A stretch of 8,446 nt of DNA from Lutibacter sp. (lineage in GTDB: Bacteria > Bacteroidota > Bacteroidia > Flavobacteriales > Flavobacteriaceae), in contig DPCK01000132.1 of assembly GCA_003516285.1 (NCBI GenBank), positions 1 through 8,446 on the forward strand, read 5' to 3'. Below, one piece after another: positions 1 through 6,478 of the stretch; the stretch's first letter is position 1, and each line of letters opens with the position of its first letter. The position numbers were made by a program, and so were the translations under genes. The notes below the pieces were generated by a model. It ran no database searches, had not been told where the DNA came from, and worked only from the letters and a program-made list of their open reading frames with translations.

Positions 1-1418
1 TTGAATTTATTTTTTAAATCGGATAAAAAGTACCCGTTCAACAACAGATTTTTCTCTGTTAAGCTGAATTTATATTCAATAGACTCCGCATCTTTATTGG
101 CCGTTAAACGATTTTTTCCGTCCGATTCTTTTCTGATTTTGACAAAAGCCGAGGCTTTATCGGTTGGTTTTATGTCAACATTAACTCTGGTTGCGTATAA
201 TTTTTCACTATCGTTGTCAAATACTGTTTCGTAATTATGGCTTCTTCTCAATTCCTTTTCATTGGACAAGTTGTCGTTGCCAATCATTTTAATGGCTAAG
301 GTATCAGAAATTGCTATCGGCAGATCTTCGGTTTGATTGTGCACCCCATCATAAGCGTTTTGCGTTGCGAAATTAATTCCTGCAAAACTCAATCCGAGGA
401 TGGCAATAATCCAAACACCCAAAAGTGATAATTTTGTGGTGGTGCTAAACGATTTTACATTGCTTGAAAGTATTTTTAAACCCAGCATAAACAAAACAAC
501 AAACGGAATTGCGATGGCTAAAAATCCAAAAACCACTAAGAGCCACATTGGTAAAATGGAATCAAAGAAAAATGGCGGGTATTGAATATAATCTCCTTCA
601 AATCCTAACATTTCTACACTTCCCCACGAAAATGCGCCAACAATTAGAGCGATCAACGTAATGGCTGCTATAAAAATTAATAAGGCTCCAATAAATTTTC
701 CAAACACTTTTAGAATGGCCAATATAATTTTACCGATGGTGTCAATTACTTCTTGAAGACCGGATTTGGCTTTGTTTTTAAATTCCGAGCTTCTTACGGT
801 ATCGCTAACTTCGTTTACGCCGCTTTTAACGCGAGAGGAAACATCTTGAAATTCTTCTCTAATTTTACGTTCAATATTGCTGATATTTACCGGTTCGCCT
901 TTCATTTGTAATTTTTCGGCAGTGGTTTCCGCTTGCGGAATCAAGATCCACAATAAAATATAGATCAAAAATCCGGTTCCGAAAAAGAAAAACAATACCA
1001 ACCACAATAAGCGCATCCAAATAACATCCATTCCAAAATAATGTGCCAATCCCGAGCAAACACCGCCTAAAAATTTATCGTCGCTGTCCCTGAATAATTT
1101 TTTTGATGAAGTGCTGCTGCGATATTTTGGTTCGTCTTCAAAAAGTTCTTCATCTACCGAATAATCTTCCGGTCTTCCCATTATTTTGGTAATTTCGTCA
1201 ATGTCGCTGTCATTGATCACCATACGGTCATTGGTAATTCTTTCCGAAAGCAATTCGCCTATACGAAGTTCAATATCATTTAATATTTCGTCTCTTCCTT
1301 GTGGATCATCACTTAAAGATCGTCTAATGGCATCTAAATAAAGTTTTAGCTTTTGATAGGCTATTTCATCAATGTGAAAGAAGATGCCTCCTAAATTTAT
1401 GTTTATAGTCTTATTCAT
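1..1418 (-). CDS. PspC-domain membrane protein (C-terminus beyond left edge)
   Basis: The frame stays open from the ATG at 1418-1416 through about 472 codons to the left edge, so the C-terminus is missing. Residues 1-90 are soluble and acidic, with a HAAS-like helical stretch (DEILNDIELRIGELLSERI) also seen in DUF1700-type PadR partners. A PspC domain follows at about 106-163, with the hallmark FLGGVCSGLAHYFGMD and then a long hydrophobic segment ending in LLWILIP. A charged, probably coiled linker covers 165-225. Further membrane segments lie near 227-262, 287-314 and 328-350, and a polar region of at least 120 residues fills the rest. PspC domains belong to the phage-shock envelope-stress response, where PspC is an inner-membrane sensor or effector. 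The Bacteroidota versions are long, as here, and their exact role is not established. The gene starts 10 nt after the padR-like stop, so it is the last visible gene of a three-gene operon. Confidence 0.9.
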   Translation of the reverse strand, partial: MNKTININLGGIFFHIDEIAYQKLKLYLDAIRRSLSDDPQGRDEILNDIELRIGELLSERITNDRMVINDSDIDEITKIMGRPEDYSVDEELFEDEPKYRSSTSSKKLFRDSDDKFLGGVCSGLAHYFGMDVIWMRLLWLVLFFFFGTGFLIYILLWILIPQAETTAEKLQMKGEPVNISNIERKIREEFQDVSSRVKSGVNEVSDTVRSSEFKNKAKSGLQEVIDTIGKIILAILKVFGKFIGALLIFIAAITLIALIVGAFSWGSVEMLGFEGDYIQYPPFFFDSILPMWLLVVFGFLAIAIPFVVLFMLGLKILSSNVKSFSTTTKLSLLGVWIIAILGLSFAGINFATQNAYDGVHNQTEDLPIAISDTLAIKMIGNDNLSNEKELRRSHNYETVFDNDSEKLYATRVNVDIKPTDKASAFVKIRKESDGKNRLTANKDAESIEYKFSLTEKNLLLNGYFLSDLKNKF

Positions 1419-1428
1419 TTTCGTTGAT

Positions 1429-1755
1429 TTATTTTTTGGTTACTAAATTTACTGCTTCTACAAGTTCACTCCAAGTAGTGTCTAATTCTTTTAAAAATAA
1501 TTTGCCTGTTTCGGTAAGGCCATAATATTTTCTTGGTGGTCCGGATGTTGATTCTTCCCAGCGATAGTTGAGTAAACCAACATTTTTTAATCGGGTTAAT
1601 AAAGGATAAACGGTCCCTTCAACAACCAATAATTTGGCGTCTTTCAGTTCCGATAAAATTTCAGAAGTATACGCATCGCCGTGCTGTAATATGGATAGGA
1701 TGCAATATTCTAAAACTCCTTTTCGCATTTGCGCTTTTGTGTTTTCTATCTTCAT
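1429..1755 (-). CDS. PadR-family transcriptional repressor
   Basis: This protein of 108 residues is a minimal winged-helix regulator of the PadR family. Residues 11-86 carry the family signature: MRKGVLEYCILSIL, then EGTVYPLLTRLKNVGLL for the recognition helix, and the wing WEESTSGPPRKYYGLTETG. A short C-terminal dimerisation helix follows, not the long Vir-type domain, which fits the small PadR-s2 subgroup. Such proteins are usually dimeric repressors of adjacent genes and of themselves. It lies between the DUF4870 gene (18 nt upstream) and the PspC gene (10 nt downstream), an arrangement I recognise from Flavobacteriia. The ATG at 1755 is preceded by an A/T leader without Shine-Dalgarno, normal for this phylum. 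The inducing signal cannot be read from the sequence. The likely binding site is the inverted repeat at 2191-2215. Confidence 0.93.
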   Translation of the reverse strand: MKIENTKAQMRKGVLEYCILSILQHGDAYTSEILSELKDAKLLVVEGTVYPLLTRLKNVGLLNYRWEESTSGPPRKYYGLTETGKLFLKELDTTWSELVEAVNLVTKK

Positions 1756-1773
1756 AAGTTGAGATTTAATGTG

Positions 1774-2145
1774 CTATTTAATAAATTCTATGGTAAATGG
1801 GTACTGGTAATGTTCCCCATGAGTTGCTTTTATGCTGGCCGAGATAACCGAAACAATGATCAGAATAATTACGGGAATAATACCTAATATAACAGCTATC
1901 AATCCCAATCCTAGCGTAAAAATTGTAAGTGGTATAATTAACAAGGCCAATAAAAAACAGTAAAGCATCAGGCTCAACTGAAAATTAACGGCTGCTTTTC
2001 CGTGTGAATCAATATAAGCGCTTTCGTTTTTTTTGGCGATCCATAAAACCAGCGGCGCAATCACATTTCCAAGTGGAAAAATCCATCCTGCAAAACTGCT
2101 TAAGTGTGTAATGGAACTGTAATTTTTATCATTTTGAGTGATCAT
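1774..2145 (-). CDS. DUF4870-family small membrane protein
   Basis: This 123-residue protein is strongly hydrophobic. Membrane segments lie at about 16-37 (FAGWIFPLGNVIAPLVLWI) and, nearly continuously, at 55-103, probably two more helices. The signature of the DUF4870 (Tic20-like) family is visible: a short polar N-terminus ending in SSITHLSSF, the loop YIDSHGKAAVNFQLS between helices 1 and 2, and the C-terminal HGEHYQYPFTIEFI. Length is usual for the family. Molecular function is unknown. Members often sit beside PadR regulators and PspC-type proteins, suggesting a role in membrane homeostasis, but that is inference from context. It is the first gene of the operon, with its promoter about 30-60 nt upstream. 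It ends in TAG, 18 nt before the padR-like start. Confidence 0.88.
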   Translation of the reverse strand: MITQNDKNYSSITHLSSFAGWIFPLGNVIAPLVLWIAKKNESAYIDSHGKAAVNFQLSLMLYCFLLALLIIPLTIFTLGLGLIAVILGIIPVIILIIVSVISASIKATHGEHYQYPFTIEFIK

Positions 2146-2171
2146 AATTTTATAATTTATAATTTCTTAAA

Positions 2172-2205
2172 CAAAGATATGAATTTTATATAGTATTATG
2201 CAAAA
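2172..2205 (-). promoter_or_regulatory. Promoter of the DUF4870-padR-pspC operon
   Basis: Read on the minus strand, 2179-2172 is TATCTTTG, an exact match to the Bacteroidota -7 consensus TAnnTTTG. A TTTTG (2205-2201) lies 21 nt upstream and fits the -33 TTTG box; the centre-to-centre distance is 27 nt, as expected. Transcription would start near 2165, leaving a leader of about 20 nt before the ATG at 2145. Confidence 0.65.
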
Positions 2206-2215
2206 CATAGTACTA
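2191..2215. promoter_or_regulatory. Candidate PadR operator (inverted repeat over the -33 box)
   Basis: The left arm TAGTATTATG (2191-2200) and right arm CATAGTACTA (2206-2215) are inverted complements at 9 of 10 positions, with the spacer CAAAA (2201-2205). On the minus strand that spacer is the -33 box of the operon promoter, so a dimer bound here would block sigma factor. Site size and dyad symmetry suit a PadR dimer. Assignment to this particular regulator is inference from position. Confidence 0.55.
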
Positions 2216-2232
2216 CATTTTAACATATAATT

Positions 2233-2246
2233 AACATATATATGTT
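2233..2246. repeat. 14-bp perfect palindrome AACATATATATGTT
   Basis: The sequence AACATATATATGTT equals its own reverse complement. Its left half is part of TAACATATA (2232-2240), which also occurs 11 bp earlier at 2221-2229. It lies between the two divergent promoters, about 55 bp upstream of the kinase -7 element, so it may be a regulator site. The local A/T richness makes chance palindromes more likely, so function is unproven. Confidence 0.4.
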
Positions 2247-2300
2247 GATATTTATGAAAAAAAATATGATAAAGAAATTAACATTTAGTACAAAAATTCG

Positions 2301-2308
2301 TATATTTG
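2301..2308 (+). promoter_or_regulatory. -7 promoter element for the histidine kinase gene
   Basis: TATATTTG matches TAnnTTTG exactly and lies 41-48 nt upstream of the kinase start. No TTG or TTTG is visible at the proper distance upstream (around 2274-2282), so the promoter is either weak or dependent on an activator. The transcript would begin near 2315, just before the short leader ORF. Confidence 0.5.
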
Positions 2309-2322
2309 GAAGTGTTTTAGCT

Positions 2323-2352
2323 ATGAAATACATTAAATTGAAAAAGATATGA
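2323..2352 (+). CDS. Possible nine-codon leader ORF (MKYIKLKKI)
   Basis: ATG at 2323 opens a frame of nine codons encoding MKYIKLKKI, ending in TGA at 2350-2352. That stop overlaps the kinase ATG (2349-2351) in an ATGA arrangement, the classic geometry for translational coupling. It lies just after the predicted transcription start. The peptide is basic and rich in AAA/AAG and ATT/ATA codons. The frame is too short for coding statistics, so this may be chance. An alternative reading is that the kinase is translated directly from 2349 and this ATG is unused. Confidence 0.3.
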   Translation: MKYIKLKKI

Positions 2353-4418
2353 GAAAAATTGCTATACGAGGAAAAGAGGAGGTGAAATCCCTGTCCAAAA
2401 AGAAGGAAAGTATGATAATGAATCTAAATGAGCAAGAATTATTGATTGAAAAACTTTTAAAAGTTGAGGAGAAATACCAAGACTTGTTCAATAATTCTAT
2501 TGACGGAATTTACAAAAGTACAGAAGAAGGAAAATTTATTGAGGTAAATGCTTCGTTGGTAAAAATGCTGGGTTATGATTCTGCGGAGGAATTATTGAAT
2601 ATTGATATTAAAACAGCGCTTTATTTTGATATTTCCGACAGGGATCAGGAAATGAATAATATTCATAGAACTTTTAAAAAAAGTGACATTTACCGACTCC
2701 GTAAAAAGGATGGTTCTGAAATTTGGGTGGAAGATTTCGGTAGAAACATGTTTGATGAAATTGGCAAAGTTCTTTATTATGAAGGAATTTTAAGGGATGT
2801 TTCAGAGAAAAAGAAAAATGACGATGTGCTTGATGTGTTGCTTAAAATTTCAAAAAAAGGTTATGCTTCTTCCAGTTTAAAAGAATTTGTTCAGTACATT
2901 CAAACGGAATTGGGACGCATTATTGATACCAGTAATTTTTACATTGCATTTATCAACAGGGAAAAACAAACCATAAATATTCCCTTTATTAGCGGAGAGG
3001 AATCTGAAGAAGAATTTCCTGCCGAAAAATCGATGACCGCACACCTGATTAATTCCAATAAGCCAATATTTATTCATAGCGATGGTATTGAGCAATTGCT
3101 AAAACAGGGTGTAATTAAACAAATAGGTCCTCTTTCAAAAGTTTGGCTTGGGATTCCATTACGTGTTAATGATGAGGCGATTGGCGCTATTGTTGTTCAA
3201 AGTTACGACAATGAAAATGCATTTAAGGAAAGCGATATTGAATTGTTAGAGTTTGTAGCGTCACACATTAGTCTGTCCATTCAACGCCAAAAAATTCATC
3301 AGGAAACACTTATATCAAAACAAATTTTAAGAAATGTGCTCGATAATATTCCCATCAATGTTTTTTGGAAAGATACAGCTTCTAATTTTTTAGGCGTAAA
3401 TGCAATTTCTTTAAAAGAAATGTCATTGGAGCGCGAAAGTGAAGTAATTGGCAAAAGTGATTTTGATTTTTACGAAAGAAATGATGCTGAAAAATATAAG
3501 GCCGATGAAGAGGAAATTATTTTAAGTGGCAAACCAAAATTAAATTTGCAGGAATCTCATATAAAAAATGGTGAAAAAAGATGTTATGTGACTAATAAAA
3601 TACCCTTTTTTGATGAGAATAAAAAGGTAATTGGCATTGTTGGCACTTCTGAAGATATTTCTGAAAGAAAACGAACTCAGATGGAGATGGAGAAATTATC
3701 AGGGGAATTAAAACTTCAGAATGAAACTAAAAATAAATTTTTCTCCATTGTGTCCCACGATTTAATCAATCCCATCGCCGGAATCATTGGGTTTTCTGAA
3801 CTGTTGAAAGAGAATTCTGAGGATTTAAAACCCGAAAAAATTAAATCATTTGCAACCATTATTAATAAGTCTGCCAATTTCACCTTGACCTTGCTTCACG
3901 ATTTATTGGAGTGGTCCCGAGTTCAAATCGGCAGTATAGCACCAGAATTCGAAAACTTTATTCTAAGTGACTTGTTGTCTCATAATATTGCTGGTGTAAG
4001 TCCGCTTGTTTCTTCAAAAAATATTAATTTAAAGGCTAATTTTCCAGAAAATTTAAATGTTTTTGGAGATAAAAAAATGATCTCTACCATCATAAGAAAT
4101 TTATTGTCTAATGCCATAAAATTCACGTCAAAAGGCGGAACCATTACAATTTCTTCAAAAGAAATGATGTTGAATAACAAAAAAATAATAGAAACTACAA
4201 TCGCTGATACCGGAATTGGAATGAGTGAAGAAAAGATAAAGAATCTCTTCAAAATTGAACACAATTACAGGTCCGCAGGAACTGACAAAGAATCAGGATC
4301 CGGTTTAGGTTTGGTGCTATGCAAGGAATTTATTGAAAAAAACAACGGCACTATTAAAGTGATCAGCGAAGAAAATGCAGGATCTAGTTTTATTTTTACT
4401 TTAGAGGCCAGTTCTTAA
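2349..4418 (+). CDS. Soluble PAS-GAF-PAS sensor histidine kinase
   Basis: The 689-residue protein has no membrane segment or signal peptide, so it should sense a cytoplasmic cue. A basic N-terminus and short helix lead into PAS1 (about 42-154, ending GILRDVSEKKK). A GAF domain follows (about 160-315, with VWLGIPLRVNDEAIGAIVVQSY), then PAS2 (about 325-440, with NVFWKD and GTSEDISERKR). The HisKA helix (about 462-525) carries phospho-acceptor His470 in SIVSHDLINPIAG. The HATPase domain (about 570-687) has the N box with Asn584 and Asn588 in RNLLSNAIKF, the G1 box DTGIGM (620-625) and the G2 box SGSGLGL (649-655). All catalytic motifs are present, so it should autophosphorylate. No receiver domain is fused and no response regulator lies nearby, making it an orphan whose partner is elsewhere. 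Met22 or Met24 could be later starts; I chose 2349 because it overlaps the leader stop. Confidence 0.93.
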   Translation: MRKIAIRGKEEVKSLSKKKESMIMNLNEQELLIEKLLKVEEKYQDLFNNSIDGIYKSTEEGKFIEVNASLVKMLGYDSAEELLNIDIKTALYFDISDRDQEMNNIHRTFKKSDIYRLRKKDGSEIWVEDFGRNMFDEIGKVLYYEGILRDVSEKKKNDDVLDVLLKISKKGYASSSLKEFVQYIQTELGRIIDTSNFYIAFINREKQTINIPFISGEESEEEFPAEKSMTAHLINSNKPIFIHSDGIEQLLKQGVIKQIGPLSKVWLGIPLRVNDEAIGAIVVQSYDNENAFKESDIELLEFVASHISLSIQRQKIHQETLISKQILRNVLDNIPINVFWKDTASNFLGVNAISLKEMSLERESEVIGKSDFDFYERNDAEKYKADEEEIILSGKPKLNLQESHIKNGEKRCYVTNKIPFFDENKKVIGIVGTSEDISERKRTQMEMEKLSGELKLQNETKNKFFSIVSHDLINPIAGIIGFSELLKENSEDLKPEKIKSFATIINKSANFTLTLLHDLLEWSRVQIGSIAPEFENFILSDLLSHNIAGVSPLVSSKNINLKANFPENLNVFGDKKMISTIIRNLLSNAIKFTSKGGTITISSKEMMLNNKKIIETTIADTGIGMSEEKIKNLFKIEHNYRSAGTDKESGSGLGLVLCKEFIEKNNGTIKVISEENAGSSFIFTLEASS

Positions 4419-4483
4419 TCAATTTACTTTTCAATATAAATTAAATCGGCCTTTTTTTTATAAATTGCCGAAAATTAAAATGT

Positions 4484-4945
4484 ATGAGTGTTACCGTAAA
4501 ACAAATGAATCGTTTTCTGATTTTTAAATTGCCTTCAGCTTATTTATGCGGCGTTCGATTAAAAGAATTGGATGATTCAAAAACCATTGTAACCGTAACG
4601 CATCGATGGATCAACCAAAACCCCTTCAATTCTATGTATTTTGCCGTTCAATCTATGGCCGCCGAGTTGACTACAGGCGCTTTGGTAATTAAGAAAATTA
4701 AAGAAAGCGGCAAACAAATTTCTATGTTGGTGACCAATCACAACGGCACTTTTACAAAAAAGGCTGTTGGAAAAATAACATTTACCTGTAATGATGGCCA
4801 TTTACTTGATGAAGCTTTAAGCAGAACCATTGAAACTGGGGAAGGACAGACCATTTTGATGAAATCGGTTGGCATAAACGAAAAAGGAGAACAAGTTTCA
4901 GCTTATGAGTTTGAATGGAGCGTTAAATTAAAATCAAAGAAATAA
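4484..4945 (+). CDS. DUF4442 hotdog-fold protein, possible thioesterase
   Basis: The 153-residue protein resembles the DUF4442 family of hotdog-fold proteins related to acyl-CoA thioesterases. The characteristic start FKLPSAYLCGVRLKELD (about 14-30) is followed by the beta strand TIVTVTHRWINQNPFNSMYF. The central hotdog helix then runs through AVQSMAAELTTGALV (54-68), with Glu61 at a position where hotdog enzymes often carry an acidic catalytic residue. The remaining strands alternate, with ISMLVTNHNGTF and KITFTCNDG. Length suits a single hotdog domain, which normally works as a dimer or tetramer in the cytoplasm. Substrate is unknown and no neighbour suggests one. It lies 65 nt after the kinase on the same strand. 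Co-transcription is possible, since I see neither a good terminator nor a clear promoter between them (only TACTTTTC near 4425-4432, one mismatch to the -7 element). Confidence 0.82.
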   Translation: MSVTVKQMNRFLIFKLPSAYLCGVRLKELDDSKTIVTVTHRWINQNPFNSMYFAVQSMAAELTTGALVIKKIKESGKQISMLVTNHNGTFTKKAVGKITFTCNDGHLLDEALSRTIETGEGQTILMKSVGINEKGEQVSAYEFEWSVKLKSKK

Positions 4946-5006
4946 GTTAAACAACATTTTTGTAAGAATTAAACGGATATTTAAAAACTTGATGTAACAG
5001 CAAACC

Positions 5007-5094
5007 TCGCAAATAAGGAGCAATGCTCGCAAAAAGTAAAGTTTTTTAAATCATTATTTTGCGAACTTTGCGAAAAAGCTGGCATCCCTTGCGA
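5007..5094. repeat. Nested TCGCAAA/TTTGCGA inverted-repeat cluster in a convergent gap
   Basis: The gap between two convergent genes holds TCGCAAA at 5007-5013 and CGCAAAA at 5028-5034. They are answered in inverse orientation by TTTTGCG at 5057-5063 and TTTGCGA at 5067-5073, with a further CTTGCGA at 5088-5094. The arms nest, so the transcript could fold from either strand. A small palindrome, GAGCA-A-TGCTC, lies inside at 5018-5028. Strings of TTTGCGAACTTTGCG type are, from memory, common intergenic repeats in flavobacterial genomes. A bidirectional transcription end is plausible, but there is no clean terminator with a T-run. Confidence 0.55.
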
Positions 5095-5133
5095 TTAAAA
5101 AATGAGTGCTTTTTAGATATCACAATTTATCGA

Positions 5134-5775
5134 TTAAACCGCCATCGATTCCAATTCTTTGAAATTTCTGTTTAACTTTTTCAGTAAAATTCCATAAATA
5201 ATGCGGTAATAAGCCCATATTATGGCGCACATTGCCAACAAAACAACGATTTGAACCACAATCATAATGCCTAAGAATCTATCGCTGTCCAAAGTGGCGT
5301 TTTTCGGCATCATATTTTCTAATAAAATATCGGGATGGGAAAACATCACAATATTCAATATAATCGACAATAAAATGTACAATGTGATATTGTAATAAAC
5401 GTAATAATTGACTGTTTTTCGGGTTTTTAAAATATTTTTCATCAGCAAACCGGTATTGTCCACCACTGAAATTGTTTTGTAATTTTTATAAAACAAATAA
5501 ATAAAGAAAAACACCACCATATAATGCAACCCCTGGGCAATAAACAGAAAGGTATTTAAATTAAACTTTTCATAAATGGCAAAAGTACTTTCTGGAATGC
5601 TAAGGGTGATCAATCCCCAAAACAAAAATTCGGCGATGCAAATAATAAAAATCCACTTTACAATGGAGGATGATTTTTTATGGATCATCTTATAAATTTC
5701 GTTATAAGATAATTTCGGAAAATCAGACCCCTGCTTCTTCCAATCCTTTCTTAAGAATTCTAATTCATCCATCAT
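5134..5775 (-). CDS. Four-helix membrane protein, candidate anti-sigma factor
   Basis: I do not recognise a characterised family for this 213-residue protein, but similar small membrane proteins commonly follow ECF sigma genes in Bacteroidota. The cytoplasmic N-terminus of about 38 residues is charged (ELEFLRKDWKKQGSDFPKLS) and could be the sigma-binding part. Four hydrophobic segments follow at about 39-61, 76-97, 122-146 and 167-192, with basic loops (KNYK, KTRK) and a basic C-terminal tail (LLKKLNRNFKELES). No zinc-binding HxxxCxxC anti-sigma motif is present. The ATG at 5775 directly follows the sigma gene's TAG with no spacer, and a second ATG comes next (TAG-ATG-ATG), indicating translational coupling and a fixed stoichiometry. 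The anti-sigma role is inference from this placement and topology. A membrane protein simply regulated with the sigma factor is the alternative. Confidence 0.75.
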   Translation of the reverse strand: MMDELEFLRKDWKKQGSDFPKLSYNEIYKMIHKKSSSIVKWIFIICIAEFLFWGLITLSIPESTFAIYEKFNLNTFLFIAQGLHYMVVFFFIYLFYKNYKTISVVDNTGLLMKNILKTRKTVNYYVYYNITLYILLSIILNIVMFSHPDILLENMMPKNATLDSDRFLGIMIVVQIVVLLAMCAIIWAYYRIIYGILLKKLNRNFKELESMAV

Positions 5776-6270
5776 CTAAGGATTTAAAATTGTTTTTAAA
5801 CGCGTTTTAATTCTGTTCATTCGCACGCGGGCATTTACCTCCGTAATACCCATTGTTTCGGCTATTTCCTTATAATTTACATCTTCCAAATACAGGAAAA
5901 TCAATGCTTTGTCAATATCATTTAATTGTTGAATCGCTTTATACATCAATTTTAATTGCTCTTCCTCGGTGTCATCATAACTTGTCGATTCAATCCTGTA
6001 TAAAACCGAGTCAAAGTCCTGTGTCACAATGCTTCGCTTCGATTTTCGGTACAAAGTTATGGCGGTATTCAGTCCAATTCTGTACATCCAAGTGCTCAGT
6101 TTGGATTCTCCCCTAAATTTCGGATACGCTTTCCAAAGCTGAATGGCAATTTCCTGAAACAAATCGTTGTGCGCGTCCTGATTAGAAGTGTAAATTCTGC
6201 ATACTTTATGGATGATATTTTGATTTTGCTCAAATTCAACTATAAATTTATGCTCAATTTCTTTATTCAC
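5776..6270 (-). CDS. ECF-type RNA polymerase sigma factor
   Basis: At 164 residues this is the size of a group IV (ECF) sigma factor with regions 2 and 4 only. Region 2 spans about 11-78 and contains AHNDLFQEIAIQLWKAYPKF, the core-binding and -10 recognition helices, then STWMYRIGLNTAITLYRK. An acidic linker (about 93-105) precedes region 4 (about 106-158), whose helix-turn-helix is NYKEIAETMGITEVNARVRM. The start is GTG at 6270: an in-frame TAG lies four codons upstream and the next Met is at residue 62, inside region 2, so no ATG start is possible. The protein would direct RNA polymerase to a small regulon, probably including its own operon. Its partner is the abutting membrane protein. The activating signal is unknown. 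Confidence 0.93.
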   Translation of the reverse strand: MNKEIEHKFIVEFEQNQNIIHKVCRIYTSNQDAHNDLFQEIAIQLWKAYPKFRGESKLSTWMYRIGLNTAITLYRKSKRSIVTQDFDSVLYRIESTSYDDTEEEQLKLMYKAIQQLNDIDKALIFLYLEDVNYKEIAETMGITEVNARVRMNRIKTRLKTILNP

Positions 6271-6321
6271 AAGTTCTAACTATTTAGCAATTAATAAGTA
6301 TGCGTTTCATATAATTTGTTA

Positions 6322-6353
6322 CAAGATTACACAAGAAATAAAGAAGATGCCAA
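6322..6353 (-). promoter_or_regulatory. Possible promoter of the sigma factor operon
   Basis: On the minus strand TAATCTTG (6329-6322) matches TAnnTTTG at all but one position. A TTG (6353-6351) lies 21 nt upstream, the same spacing as in the operon promoter at 2172-2205. Transcription would start near 6315, about 45 nt before the GTG. An autoregulated ECF promoter could instead be used, and its consensus is unknown here. Confidence 0.35.
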
Positions 6354-6370
6354 TTTTAAGCAAATTATTT

Positions 6371-6467
6371 GGGCGTTTCCCGCCGACTGGCGGGCCGGGC
6401 TTTTCGCTGCAAGTCCTCGTCACGCCAAAAAGGGTGCCTGCGGGCTTTCCGCTTCAATCCCTAACGC
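6371..6467. repeat. GC-rich structured intergenic repeat
   Basis: This stretch of about 97 nt is strikingly GC-rich in an A/T-rich gap. The ends are complementary: GCGTT at 6373-6377 pairs with AACGC at 6463-6467. Inside, CCCGCC (6379-6384) and GGCGGG (6389-6394) form a perfect 6-bp hairpin with loop GACT. GCGG (6440-6443) and CCGC (6449-6452) form a second hairpin. From memory, an element opening TTGGGCGT and closing ATCCCTAACGC is scattered between genes in many Bacteroidota, often misannotated as a small protein with WAFPADWRAGLFAASP. The reading frame across it (6316-6516) is therefore not called as a gene. Function is unknown to me. Confidence 0.65.
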
Positions 6468-6478
6468 GTTTAAAACTA

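Noticed and set aside
1..585. Plus-strand frames at 1-234 and 400-585
   Set aside because: Both are antisense to the continuous PspC-protein frame, which carries recognisable domains throughout.
3980..4264. 94-codon minus-strand frame inside the kinase gene
   Set aside because: It is antisense to the conserved N and G1 boxes of the HATPase domain. Its hydrophobic look comes from the complement of lysine- and glutamate-rich codons.
4446..4471. TCGGC/GCCGA inverted repeat after the kinase gene as a terminator
   Set aside because: The stem is only 5 bp and the T8 run lies in the 16-nt loop, not after the stem, so it does not look like an intrinsic terminator.
5096..5115. AAAAA-N7-TTTTT hairpin as a terminator for the membrane protein gene
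   Set aside because: The stem is purely A/T and too weak; such a match is expected by chance in DNA of this composition.
5853..6116. 87-codon plus-strand frame
   Set aside because: It lies opposite conserved sigma regions 2 and 4 and has no recognisable features.
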